In this document: positions 1 through 11,153 of the stretch, in pieces
How the letters are laid out: each line of letters begins with the position of its first letter
How positions within the stretch are numbered: position 1 is the first letter of the stretch
Origin: Darksidea phi
Taxonomy: Eukaryota > Ascomycota > Dothideomycetes > Pleosporales > Lentitheciaceae
NCBI GenBank assembly: GCA_030770425.1
Contig: JASJFT010000090.1
Location: forward strand, 113,982 to 177,981
Direction: 5' to 3'
Length of the DNA stretch: 64,000 nucleotides
Position numbers and translations under genes: made by a program
Notes under the pieces: generated by a model
Database searches by the model: none
The model's input: the letters and a program-made list of their open reading frames with translations, nothing else
Told to the model about the DNA's origin: nothing

Positions 1-358
1 TCTTTGTGCCCTCCCCCAGCACGTGCGGCCTGCGTAGACCCACACTCCGAATCCGCTGGCATACCACTACCGCCGCAGCCACAACCACCACCACAACTGT
101 CCCCGGCCCGCACTCGCACTCGCACTCCCGCTCCCATTGATTTGCCCATCGCCCGGCATCCAGCTCTGCCACTGCGCCCCGTACCTGCTGCGAGCCCGGC
201 GGCGCGGTTCGGTCGCCTCGGTCGAGTCTGCTGGTTACTAGTCACTATATCAACTGCGACCCTCGGCGCTGCATGCACAGTCCCAACGGCCCACCCCATC
301 GCTCTCCCCGCGCCAGAGCCGCTTCTTTTTCTGCTCCTCCTCCCCCTCGAGCCTCCGC
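1..358. other. 5' flank of nmrA, pyrimidine-rich
   Basis: No gene supported. The stretch is C/T-rich on the + strand, as is usual for fungal promoters and 5' leaders, and ends directly at the nmrA start codon. Open frames on both strands here are GC-rich shadows. Confidence 0.5.
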
Positions 359-1617
359 ATGTTGACCGAGCCACGCATGCAGAGGACCGTCGTCACCATC
401 AACAGCAATGGCCGCCAGTCGGCGAGCTTCATTCGCGTGGCTTCCGCTTTGGGATGGCAGGTGCGCGCCCAGATGCGCGACATGAACGGCATCGTCGCAG
501 AGGAGCTCTCGGGCCTGCCCCACGTCACCGTCTACGTCGGCCGCCTCGAGGACCGCAAATTCCTCGACGACCTGTTCAAGAGCGCTCAATGCGCCTTCAT
601 CAACACCACCCATTGGGGCGACGAGGTCGCCGTCGGCAAGTTGCTCGCCGATGCCGCAAAAAAGGCCGGCATCCAGCACTACATCTACTCGAGCATGCCC
701 GACCATTCCGTTTTCGGCAAGCCCTGGAGGGCCCTCCCACTCTGGGCCCCCAAGTTCACCATCGAGCAGTACATCCGCCAGATCGGCCTCCCCTCGACCT
801 TTGTCTACTGCGGCATCTACCACAACAACTTCACCGGCCTGGACTTTCCTCTCTTCCGCATACAGTACCAGCCCGACGGCAGCTTCGTCTGGCAGGCGCC
901 CTTCCACCCCGACCAAAAACTCCCGTGGCTGGATTCGGAGCACGACATCGGCCCTGCCGTCTACCAGCTGTTCAAGGAAGGCCCGCGCAAGTGGAACGGC
1001 AAACGGTAAGCGCAGTGCATATTGGTCTCCCCACATGCACCTCTCTTTTCCCACAAGCGCCACGATTTCGTGGCGCCATGTCCTCCTCTACCTTGCGCTG
1101 GTCGCCGAAATTCATGCCAGCCACGTGCCACCTCGTGATTGCCTACTGACTGAGTCGTTAGCATTCCGCTGGCATACGAAGTCTTGACGCCCAGGGAAGT
1201 TTGCAAGGCCTTCAGCCGCGGCCTAGGACGGTCGGTTCACTACAGGCGAGGACCTATTGTGATCAACGTGCCCACGCCCATTGGATACCGCGAGCACCTG
1301 TCCGCCCTCGAGGAGACGCTAGCCGAGAAGGGTGCTCCGTACTTTGGCCCGGACCTCGAGAAGGACTGTCCCGGTGTTGCGCTCGAGCTGTGGGAGGGCA
1401 ACCGCAGCATGCAAGAGTACGCGCAGGAGGTCTTTCCGGTCGAGGAGGCTGCCAACGGCCTGACGTGGATGGAGGAGGTAGAGACACCTCGCCGCGAAGT
1501 CGAATTGGATTTCCAGGTCAACTGCTGACTCGCTTCTTCTTCTCGCAGGCTAAAGTCCTCCAGCATTTCAACGGCGTTCTGCGCTTGACCGAGCAGCTCA
1601 ATCAAGCCCGGCTCTAG
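359..1617 (+). CDS. nmrA: NmrA-type nitrogen metabolite repression regulator
   Basis: Exons 359-1005, 1162-1477 and 1549-1617 give 343 aa. Intron 1 starts GTAAG and ends TTAG. Intron 2 (71 nt) starts GTAGAG and ends CGCAG after a CTGAC branch site. The protein is an atypical short-chain dehydrogenase fold: near the N terminus it has INSNGRQSASFIR in place of a classical glycine-rich loop, followed by a conserved block with HYIYSSMPDHS and the segment WAPKFTIEQYIRQIGLPSTF. The whole matches fungal NmrA, which binds NAD(P) and represses the GATA activator AreA when ammonium or glutamine is plentiful. Role is from family knowledge. A second ATG lies at 377. Function as a transcriptional co-repressor is likely nuclear/cytosolic. 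Splicing of the last exon is inferred; without it the frame stops at 1528. Confidence 0.9.
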
Positions 1618-2117
1618 CGTCTCTTCGTTATCTCCTTCCATTTTCCGGCGTCTGGCGGCACACTTGGTCCGCATCTCATCTATTTTGAAGCACAACGGAA
1701 GGAAAGGCATGTGCATGCATGGTGCGGGAGCCACGGGTAACTCGGATTGGGTGTTCTGCATCTAGTTGCGCTCGAGTGCTGCGTGCAAGCATGGTGTTTT
1801 GGGCTGCTACTATTAGCATGAGCGTATTGCATAGGGCCGGACATCTGCATCAAAAGTCTTTGTAGTTTTTCTCTTCGACAAATCTCTATTCGATGACGCT
1901 GCAACGAGGTTATGATGGGCAGCTTGCGGTGGCATGGTCTAGAAGACCGCTTTGACGGTAGCTGGCGAACAAATATTGAAAGTCTTCTCCATCGCTTGAA
2001 CCATTCCTCTTGTGCAGATGCCTTCTCACACTACATAAACTACGACCGAAACAGCGGCCAAGTCAGTGAGATCTGCTTAGTCATCTCCTCGCACGGACCC
2101 TGCGATTTTCCAACTCG
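1618..2117. other. Intergenic, nmrA terminator / bL19m promoter
   Basis: About 500 bases between two genes on the same strand. It should hold the nmrA 3' UTR and the promoter of the next gene. Nothing coding is supported. Confidence 0.5.
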
Positions 2118-3106
2118 ATGCTTCGCCCGCACCTGCACCTCCCGAACACCACCGAAATGGCGACAGCACTGCGGACAGGCGCGTCGCGCGCCAGCGCAGT
2201 CCTGTCTCGGCCAGCCAAGTCGCCAGCCCGCAGAAGGCCGGCAGCCAGGATCCCGCACCAGTCGAAGAAGCTCATGCTGGACATGCACAGGGGACTCTAC
2301 CCAGACATGTATGATGCGGCTGGGAAGCCTACGCGGCCAATTGAGATGCCGAGGCCGGTGATACGGAATGGGCGCGCGGCCGGATTGAATCAGACGGCTG
2401 AGATGCTGCTGAGGAGGCATCGCGAGGAGAAGTTTTATCAGTTTTATCGGAAGAAGTTGAGACGTAGGTATTCCTTCTCAATTTCTCCCCGTAAAGAGTC
2501 GGCACGGCCAATTGGACCATTTATGCCGTATTTGGAACGTTGGGAAGACGCAGCTGGTCTAATGGGCGCACAGAGAAAAACATCCCCTACCGCAGACCCA
2601 CGGGCGGCATCACGAGAACCTGCCCGGACCCCGTCTCCGCCGTAACAGCCTCCCAAATAGCACTCCTCGACCCAACAGGCGCCCGCACGCGCCTCTTCGC
2701 AAAAGACAACCCCGAATGCGCCCGCGTAGGCGACATCATCCTCGTCCGCCAACGCACAGGCGACCCCTTCGCCGGCGTATGCATAAACATCCGCCGCCAG
2801 GGCATCGACACGGCCATCCTGCTCCGCGGCCAGCTCACGCGCGTCGGCGTCGAGATGTGGTATAAGGTGTACAGTCCGCTGGTGGAAGGCATCGAGGTGG
2901 TGCAGAGGCGGGTTAAGAGGGCTAGGAGAGCGAGATTGACGTATATGCGCAAGCCTAAGCATGATAGGGGGAGCGTGGAGAATGTGGTTCGAGTGTATTT
3001 GAGGCAGAAGGCGGCGTTGGGCACGGCGGATGGCGCCAAGAAGAAGGGTGCTGGTGCGGCGGCGCTGGGTGGGAAGAAGGGCGGGAAGAGGGGGAAGAAG
3101 AGGTAA
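2118..3106 (+). CDS. Mitochondrial large ribosomal subunit protein bL19m (IMG1-like)
   Basis: Exons 2118-2463 and 2574-3106 give 292 aa; the intron (110 nt) is phase 1 with GTAGGT donor and ACAG acceptor. The C-terminal half carries the bL19 core: a barrel region with VGDIILVRQRTGDPFAGV, then VGVEMWYKVYSPLVEGIEVV and the basic RRARLTYMRKPKHD segment. The N-terminal part is Arg/Ala/Ser-rich, consistent with a mitochondrial targeting peptide, and the protein ends in a Lys/Gly-rich tail (KKGGKRGKKR). The family is a component of the mitochondrial 54S subunit and lies near the tunnel exit. A second in-frame ATG at 2157 (279 aa) is an equally good start because the targeting peptide would still be present. 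Confidence 0.88.
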
Positions 3107-3624
3107 GGCTTTGAGGAGACTGGAGGGTGTATTATAGTGTGCTTGGGATGGGATGATTGTACTATATGTACTGGTAAAGGACTGTATAAAGATCCTTACG
3201 CTCGAAGATGTGGAAGGTTGACTCATGCCTACCGTGACGTGTCTCATTTGATGAAATAGTCTCTATAGAGGCAGCTAGCACACGATGCCCGCAACCCAGG
3301 TGCCGTCAATCATACACGGCATATGGTACCAAGCTCAAAGGCCGGCTACTCGTACGCTCCAGTCACGCGCCAAAGCTCATCAACCCCACAGATATATTAT
3401 TCCAACAAGCGCCCTCGAACAGATAACAGTCTCTTTGTGTCTCACATTTCTCCAACCTACATACACTTTGCAATCTGCTTGCGGAATGCGACTGCGTTTG
3501 TTGTGTGGTTTGTGGTTTAGGACGACTCCTGTTGTTGAGGTTTGAGATTAAGTGGGGTTGTTGGAGCGGTTGGATGGGATTATTGGTCTGGTCTGGGGGT
3601 TGTTGGGTAGATGGGGATGGGGAT

Positions 3625-3696
3625 GGAAATGGAAATGGAAATGGAAATGGAAATGGAAATGGAAATGGAAATGGAAATGGAAATGGAAATGGAAAT
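3625..3696. repeat. (GGAAAT)n microsatellite, about 12 units
   Basis: Twelve near-perfect GGAAAT hexamers, flanked on both sides by imperfect GGGGAT and GGAGAT versions extending from about 3612 to 3755. Being a hexamer array it is open in several frames on both strands, which creates spurious reading frames of WKWKWK or FHFHFH type. Confidence 0.95.
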
Positions 3697-3819
3697 GGAG
3701 ATGGAGAGGAGATGGAGATGGAGGGTTGATGGAGATGGAGGGTAGATGGAAATGGAAATAAGACGGCAAAAGGGCGGGCCTACCCATGAAATTCCCAGTG
3801 CGTCTGTAGTAAAGTATAA

Positions 3820-3895
3820 GTCAGGTCACGTCACGTCAAGGAAAGTCAAGTCAAGTCAAGTAAAGTCAAGACAAGTCAAGTCAAGTAAGAAAAAG
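3820..3895. repeat. Degenerate GTCAA/TCAAG pentamer tract
   Basis: Repeated pentamers of GTCAA type with variants (GTCAC, GTAAA, GACAA) run directly into the decamer array. The gradual change of unit suggests replication slippage built up the array from neighbouring simple sequence. Confidence 0.8.
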
Positions 3896-3900
3896 AAAAA

Positions 3901-4010
3901 GTAAGAAAAAGTAAGAAAAAGTAAGAAAAAGTAAGAAAAGGTAAGAAAAGGTAAGAAAAGGTAAGAAAAGGTAAGAAAAGGTAAGAAAAGGTAAGAAAAG
4001 GTAAGAAAAA
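3901..4010. repeat. Eleven-unit decamer array GTAAGAAAA(A/G)
   Basis: Eleven tandem 10-bp units, GTAAGAAAAA in the first three and last and GTAAGAAAAG between. The A-tracts recur every 10 bp, close to the DNA helical repeat, so the segment should be intrinsically curved. Each unit also contains GTAAG, the consensus fungal 5' splice donor. Array lies in a convergent 3' spacer. Confidence 0.97.
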
Positions 4011-4976
4011 GTAGTTTTCCAAACACCCGAACAACCCTCCCTAACTATATAAACGCCATCATAAATTTCTTTTAGATTTACACAGTAGGCGTCTCCTTTG
4101 GTAAGATCCTGTCAATGCAATGGTGAGAGATGGAAAGGAAATGTTATGCAGTGTTGGATTAAGTTGGATTGGATTGGTTGGATAAGGGGGTGGAGAGAGA
4201 GTGTGTGTGTGTGTATGTGGTGCTGGGATTGCACAAAACGGAACAAAACGGAACGGAACGGAACGAAATACCTAGTTGCGTTGAAATGTGATATCCAAAG
4301 GAAAACACTAAGTGTGCGTGAGGTTGTAGCAGTTTCCACTTCTAATTCTACTTCCGCTTCTAATTTCAATTTCCCAATCTAACTGCATACCGTATCCTAT
4401 TCACAAGCACGGCGCAAACTTCCCCCCACGCAATCTAATCCGTATGTAAACACATCCCGCCTCATCCTCGTACTATTCTGAGCCTAAACGCTATCAACGT
4501 ATTTATTTTGATATTTATCTTGAGACATTTCGTTGGTTGGTGTGTTTGTCGATTGCGTGTTTTAGCGTCCAACGCTGAGATGAGAGTGAGTCGAATCAGG
4601 TGAGTAAAAATTAATGAGTCGTTGCGATGTTGAATGAGGGTAGAGGGGAGATTAGAACTGGATGGTAGAATGGTTTTAGAAAGGTAGAGGGTGGGAGGGC
4701 GGTGAGCGTAACGGGGGAAGGAATAGTAAGGGTGGAGTTCAGTTGCTCAGAAGTAGGGGAGGGCGAGGGGGGGCTAATAGGAACGGTTTGGAGACGTGTT
4801 TGTGGCAGCAGGGTATATATTAGATAATTGGGCCCGAGAATAGAATATGCTTCGTAGTAACTATACTGTTGGGCATGGAAAGCCAACGCATGTATAACCG
4901 CGAGGATCTTGAAAACAAACATGTGCAACGAAAGATAATTATATGTGAATCAAGCCATACCTCCCACCCTGCCGTC

Positions 4977-6381
4977 CTAATCTATCCACTTTTGCATTCC
5001 GTGAATGAAGCAATGCCCGCTTCGCACCGCATCCATCTTCCATTTTCGTGCCTTCATATCATCCTCATTTACCCACAGGTTCGAATGTCGCGCCGCACAT
5101 CCAATGTTATGCGTCTGCTTCACCTTCTCCGTTTCTGAATATGTACCGTTTTCTCGTACGCCATCATCCACATTCGCAATCTCGCTTGGTGCCTCGATAT
5201 GGTGGAAAAGCTCAGGCGTGACAGTGTAGCACGACCAATTGTGGTCTCGGCATGCCTCCAAGAGGGCTACGTCGTAGGCAGATGCAACTCCGCTGCCGTA
5301 CGTGGACAGAATGCGCTGGGCCGAGGCGCGGGTTACGGCGTAGGCAAATGTGCAGAGGGGCCAGAAGGAGCGATGTACGATCCGTGATTGTTCCGGAACA
5401 TGAAGGGTGTGGAGAAAGGTGGAGGTCATGTCTTCTAGGTGTGAGTGAGGGGGAACTGTAGGGTCGTTGTAGATCAAGTGCGAGTGCGATGTTATATGTC
5501 CAGGAGATGCCTTGTCGCCACAGTGGCCGAGCCAAAGGAGTTCCCAGTTTCGCGAAGGGCTCCAGCAATCGGGGTCGCTGTTTTGGACCGGGGATGGCGA
5601 GGCAGGCGAAGAGACCACGGTGCGGAATGCGGCTTCCGCAAGGCGGATCTGAGAAGTTCGGAGGGCTATGTTCCAGTCCACGTCATCTTCAATGATGAGG
5701 GCTGTTTGGTGGGAGGTCGATAGGAACCTGTAGAATACCAAGTTTAGCATGAACCTGAACCAATGGCAGGTGCAGAGCGTCTATTGCCGCAGTTGGGCAG
5801 CTAAACAGCCACATCGTAGAGCACCGTGGTAGCCATTCCCGTGGAAGCTATGCACGAGCGATGGAATTCGCCGCCAGCTGCGAATGGGCCCGTCTGATGA
5901 CATACCATTTCAATGCATTGAGATGGCCCATCCAAGCCATTGCACTCCCTTTCGTGATCTGGCTCCTATTCCCAGCTTTGAACTTCCTAACATCTGCTCC
6001 TGTCCACACAGGCTGCTCGGGAATGGTGATGTCAATACCTGTCAGGTTGGCTGCCCATAGTAGCCCCTTTACCCTTGGGGACTGGGCGCGGGAGACGGCT
6101 GCGATGGCACCAAACTGGTTGCCGGAAGTCAGCCGATATCTTCTTACGACCGAGGGTGGCGTCCATACACCAAGTGTGGCATTTGCAGCTTCAGACTCAG
6201 CAGGTGCCGAGGAAGGTGTCGAAGCCGCAGACTGTAGTTCTTTTATTGGAGCCGTAGGTGGCGACTTGAAGTGGGAGGCACTTTGGAGACCATTGCGGAA
6301 CTTGTGGACATGGGAAAGGTAGAATAACGAGACTAAGAACAGGGCGATGAGCGGAAAGAGAGATCTTTGTCGGTCCAGCAT
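4977..6381 (-). CDS. Golgi-type GT25 family glycosyltransferase
   Basis: Exons 6381-5906 and 5727-4977 give 408 aa; the intron (178 nt) starts GTATG, has a TGCTAAAC branch site and ends CTACAG. The N terminus has a single hydrophobic segment at about residues 8-25 (LFPLIALFLVSLFYLSH) after a short basic start, so it is a type II membrane protein, probably of the Golgi. The middle contains AIAAVSRAQSPRV, typical of the N-terminal part of GT25 (LPS glycosyltransferase/procollagen galactosyltransferase) enzymes, and the acidic metal-site motif ALIIEDDVDWN directly after the splice junction. Substrate is not known for fungal members. A stem region rich in Ser/Ala/Pro separates membrane anchor and catalytic domain. 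It faces the RA-PH gene divergently. Confidence 0.82.
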
Positions 6382-7313
6382 CTGCGGCAGAGATTCGCGT
6401 TGCTTCGTGAGATGTGGCGATCTGTCCTAGAAGTTGAGTGACAGGTTGAGGAGTGGTGATGCGGATTGAATTGTGCACTTTCTCGTGTGACCGGGTGTGG
6501 CCTCCCTAAGAGGCATCTACGTATACAGCCGCAACGCAGGTGGCCGCTTCCAAACCTGTGTCCCCCTCCTTTTGGACTGCACATTCCAGCACTGGCTCCA
6601 AGCATCGTGACCAGCTGACTTCTTTGTGCTCGTTCTTTGTCCCCTTGTCTCCCGGGACGGAAGCGGTCGGCGTAGTACTCTCGATTCCGCAACAACCATT
6701 GGCTCTTCGGCACCATGGTGGTGATGTTTAAGCCCTCTCAGCTCACGGGCGAGGACCTTGGGGGATTTGGTCGAACGGAAATGCCGGAATAGCCACCGCG
6801 GAGGGCATGGCTCAACCGTAGTGACATCCTGAAAGGGAAACGCCAAAGCTAACGAGACGAAACAGCATGCGTGAAGCGGAACAGAGAGTTAGCCGCGCGA
6901 CAGGATCAGGCGCAATATTGACAGAGCATGTAAGAAGCATGCCAGCACTGAGACGAGGAAACGATGCATGCATCGATGATCGTGTTGATCGGACGTTGGC
7001 CCGCACGGGGCAGCCAGCGTTATGGCGTTTTCCCTGCAGGCACGAGGGAAGTCGGCAGCGAGGCGTATTTTTAGAGGCACCAACCACCTGCGACAGCGCA
7101 GGGCATCGCGTCAATTAATCTCCAGCTAGATCCATACCAGGCGCTTGGGCGACACCGTCTTAATTCCAATCTACCCCAAGACAATCGCAGGAGCTTCCTT
7201 TGGTCCTGGGCCTCCTAGCCCCTTCTTCACTCAACAACCCCAATGGTGGTGCGACCAAGATCCCCCCCCTTACTTGAAGACGCGCCGGCACGCAGCGCAC
7301 AGCATTGCTGCAG
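6382..7313. other. Divergent intergenic region (GT25 / RA-PH)
   Basis: About 930 bases between two divergent start codons, so it should contain both promoters and 5' leaders. Overlapping open frames on both strands have no recognisable domain and are rejected. Confidence 0.5.
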
Positions 7314-10170
7314 ATGCAATCGCACAACATGGACGAGCCGCCGCCGTCGGAGCCGCTTCCACGATTCTCCAGGTACCGCAGTGTACGTCGAGCCCAGGCG
7401 CAACAGGCCCACGTAGAGTCGCAACCTCCAGCAGTGCCAGCACTCCCAGCGCTTCCTCCCATGCCTACCCTGCCGTCCCAGAAAGAACATGAGGCTCCGG
7501 TCAGCAGGAGCATGTCGCGCTACCATCGCCGGCCCACAACATCCCATGCGACCGCCACGAAAGCCCCGCCGCTGCGCTCAGCGACGGTCGACAATGGCCC
7601 TCCGCTCCCAAGCGCACAAGCTCTCACTGCCACGCGTAATCGCGCCCTGAGTTCGCCACAGGCACACGTCGCAAGCAATGTCCAGCCTCGAGTGCCGAAC
7701 ACCTCGCGCGCCCGAGAGGCAACGCCCCCCAGTGCAGCGGGAAGCCGACCGCGTCCTAGGACTGCGCGCAATGAAGCCAAGCAGCTGATGCAGGATGAAA
7801 ATGAACGACAGCGATGTCTGCGAGAGAAGCTTGAGGCCGAAAAACGCGAGCAAATCAAGGCCGAGCAGGCTAGGCAGGCGGAACAAGAGCGCCAGGAGCT
7901 AGAGCGCCAGGAGCTACAGCGCATCCAGGCGGAGGCGGAGCGTCTGAGAGCACAGAAAGAGGCGGAAGAGGCAGAACAACTACGGCGACAGCAGCAACAG
8001 GAAGAGAAAGAGCGTGGAAAGAGGCTGCAAAAGCTAGAGTCCGTCAAGCGGTTGCAGGAAAGGGAAGAGGCGGAGCGTCGAGCCCGGGCCGAAGAAGCAA
8101 TGCGCAGGGTACAAGCATCTCCACCCGTTTCCCCTCCAAGGCACGGAGGCTTCCATCTCTTCAAGCGGCGGAAAGATGGCGTGCACTCGCCACCGAATGG
8201 CTCGCCCAATTCCAAATCGCCCCAGACGAGCCAAGGTCCCCGTGAAATGGACACTATCAGGCCGGGCGGAGGCGGCGCGGTGCTCGGAATTGATGCTCCC
8301 GTGTCTGCGGTGAACGCTGGTGACCGTGTAAGTTGGACCAGGGACACTGTATTCACACTGCTCACATTTCTTATAGCGCGTAACTGTCGTCTGCAACAAG
8401 AAGGCATTCATGCTTCCCGTCACACCCGAAACGACAGCCCAAGATCTGCTCAAATCTGCAGCCCTCTGCATGACCGAGTCCATTGATGTGGAGTCCGATA
8501 TCCTGGTGGAGAGCTTCCGGAAAGTGGGCTTGAGGCGCCCTCTGCGACTTTACGAACACGTGCGCGACGTTTTGAATTCATGGGACAACGACTCTCAGAA
8601 CGATCTTGAGGTTTCTAGCGTCGAGGTGAAAAACTGGCAGCGCAACACCTTAATTGCGTCCAGAGTGCCCGATGCCAGGCCTGAAGGCATGAGTTGCTTC
8701 ATCCAGTACTCCTCCAGGCCCGGAAAGTGGAGCAAGAGATACGTCACTCTGCGCCCCGACGGCCAACTTGTCATGGCACGGAACGAATCATCCAAAGACC
8801 AGGAGAATATTTGTCATCTTTCAGACTTTGATATTTACAGACCTACCGAGAGGAAGATGTTGAAAATAAAGCCTCCGAAGAAGTTCTGCTGGGCGGTAAA
8901 AAGCCAGCAAAAGTCCAACATCTTTTCCGACGAGTCCCGTTATGTGCACTTCTTCAACACAAACGATGTGTCCACTGCGGACAATTTTTACGAAGCTGTC
9001 CAAGTGTGGAGAAGTTGGCACCTTAAACACGTAATGGGTGAAGGTCAGAAGAAGAAGGCTCAAGAATCAAAAGCTGCGACCGGGTCTTTCACGAACGCCG
9101 ATACATTAGGGAGCGTCGAGAAGGGTGGCTCTGCATCTCATACGCGCAACGCGTCCGAGAGCTCGTACTATCAACTTGGTTCGTTCAAACCGCTCTTCGA
9201 CCTTGATTCGTTCAGCAAAGACCTAGACGCTGCAACGTCTCCTCGCGATGAGCCAATGCTGGCAAGAACAAATACACACGCGATGCATGCTAGGAAGATG
9301 TCCTTAAGAGCGAAAAATCCGCCGCCCGCGGCGTTCAGCAGGAGTGGCCTGGTGAATGAGGTCCCACTGCCGACTGCAGACAGGACAGATTCAATCACGC
9401 AAGGCACAGGTTTCGCGTCCACCAGTCTGCTTGGGGACGTGTACTCCCAACGGCAAAAGGCATTGCAGGAGCGCGACAAGCCGCCGTCTGGTCCCTTCAC
9501 GGAAGGGCCTTCGCTCATAAACAACATAGACCACATGGCACAAGCTGCTGCCAACGATGGCGGTCTTACTCGCAGGTCCTCGGTGCGTAGTCACCATGGG
9601 CGGTCTTCGAGCGATATCCAGCGGAATGCTTCAATGAGGATGAAGCCGAGACCTTTGGTCGATCTGACGCCCCAGTATCGAGAGCCACCCCAACATAGAA
9701 ACAAGGGCAAGGGGTTCGCACCTGAAGCAGGAGCAGGGCCCCTGATCGAGAACGCGACATCTATTGAGGAGGCGATCAAGATCCCGCCCTCCACTGACTG
9801 GCGTACGAGACCCACAGCGGGACGGACGCACGGCACCTACGGCACCGGTGGACACGAGCGCACGCGGTCGTTGAAGGGACGAGGCGAGGGTCTGGCGGCA
9901 TACACGGTGAACAATCACGCTGGCGCTCCCAACGACGAGAGCAATGCCTTTACTGGTGGCGGTCTTCTCGCTCGCGCAGGCTTCAGCCGGGGACAGCAGC
10001 CCGTCGGTCGTGGAGTTATGGATGGGTCGAAGGCGCGGGGTCCGATGCTCGACATGAGGGACAACGCGCGGTTTGCCTCGGGCAGTTTGCTCGCGGGTGT
10101 TGAGCAGAGGCAGGATACCGCGAGACCCGTCATTGATCGAGATAAGCGCCAGAGTGTGGATCTTGGATGA
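7314..10170 (+). CDS. RA-PH tandem adaptor protein with coiled coil
   Basis: Exons 7314-8327 and 8377-10170 give 935 aa; the 49-nt intron is phase 0 (GTAAGT...TATAG). Order of parts: disordered N terminus with Pro/Ser/Ala; a strongly charged Glu/Arg/Gln coiled coil at about residues 150-270; a Ras-association-like ubiquitin fold right after the junction (RVTVVCNKKAFMLPV...LYEHVRDVLNSW); a pleckstrin homology domain (GKWSKRYVTLRPDGQLVMAR ... YVHFFNTNDVSTADNFYEAVQVW); and a 350-residue disordered C-terminal tail. The RA-PH tandem resembles the arrangement of the MRL/Grb7 adaptors and of related fungal proteins, suggesting a membrane-recruited effector of a Ras-family GTPase; this role is inference. 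A second ATG at 7329 also fits. Confidence 0.78.
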
Positions 10171-11153
10171 TTCTGACAACACGGCATGGTGCAGCTGGGC
10201 ATTTGGGCAGTGTTTGTATCCACAGTGGTGGAGTTCAGCGTCTCAAGATTTTGTGTTTCTGGGTTTGGTGGGTTTCAACATTTTACGCTTTATATCCATG
10301 CTATTCCTGCATCAAGTTGGAGGTATGGGGGTCAGGGCATCGGGAAGGTTTCTCGGAGCATCCACAGTCTTGTTTTCGGGGTGGCTTTATTGCTGTGCAT
10401 GGCTACCTCATCCAACATGCTGCAAGTGCCGCTCTAGTGTATTAACTCGATGCATCCTGGCGGTCGCCTCGCTCCTCACGTGCTCATGGTGTTCATCTGA
10501 CCCCACAGCTCCAAGGCCCGTCTCCGCCAGGCCCACAAGTCTCGCGGAGAAGGGCAAGTCGCTGTCAATCACCACTGCAACCCCGCATCCACGCCCACAT
10601 ATGACGGAAGCCATGCAGCCCCGAGAGTGCGATGGCGCTGGTCGTGTGAACATGGCAGCGTTGCAATGCAGAGAAATGCCTGCAACGGCCAGGCCAGGCT
10701 TGATTGGGCAATTGCATTCGCAGGCGACCGAGGCCGCTATCGCTCTAGTGTGACGTAATTTGCAGGGTTTCGAGCTCTCAACGGCGCATTGAAGCGGCCT
10801 AGCTCTCCAGCCTCCATCATCTTTCTGCGCGCTCGTGCCTCGAACAAAAGGCACCCTGTGCTCATTTTCCTCGCCCTCGTCTCCTCTCTGCCTCCTGTCG
10901 CTCGAAAGGACATCCCGCTGCATCTCCACAGCTTGTCCGGAGCCAATTGCGGCGTCACGCTATTCGTTTGCCCACCCAACGCCGTCTGATCCCAACCGAT
11001 ACCAGCTCTTCTTAGCGGCCCTTGGACGCGGTAGCTGCTAAAGCTTCACGCTTGTTTTGCCCCGTCTCGCCCAGATTTTCCACCGGGACAGTTGTCTTGC
11101 TCTGCTTCATACTACGAACCCTTTGTTCCGCGGGAGCGTCGTGGCGCTGCACC
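10171..11153. other. Intergenic, glycogen synthase promoter
   Basis: Almost 1 kb between two + strand genes. The last 300 bases are C/T-rich, as expected for a highly expressed fungal promoter. No coding feature is supported. Confidence 0.5.

Larger units (their letters stand above)
3107..4976. other. Repeat-rich convergent spacer
   Basis: A 1.9 kb stretch between the 3' ends of bL19m (+) and the GT25 gene (-). It holds a hexanucleotide microsatellite, a TCAAG-type pentamer tract, an 11-unit decamer array, a TATATAA box near 4043 and a short (GT)n run near 4201. Open frames here are produced by repeats or are low-complexity and are not supported as genes. Confidence 0.7.

Noticed and set aside
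245..1063. 272-codon - strand frame opposite nmrA
   Set aside because: GC-rich antisense shadow of a well-supported gene.
3505..3787. Overlapping open frames on both strands through the hexamer microsatellite
   Set aside because: They exist only because a 6-bp repeat without stops is open in several frames; the products are WK, FH or NG repeats.
3901..4010. CRISPR-like array
   Set aside because: Units are contiguous 10-mers with no spacers, and the genome is eukaryotic.
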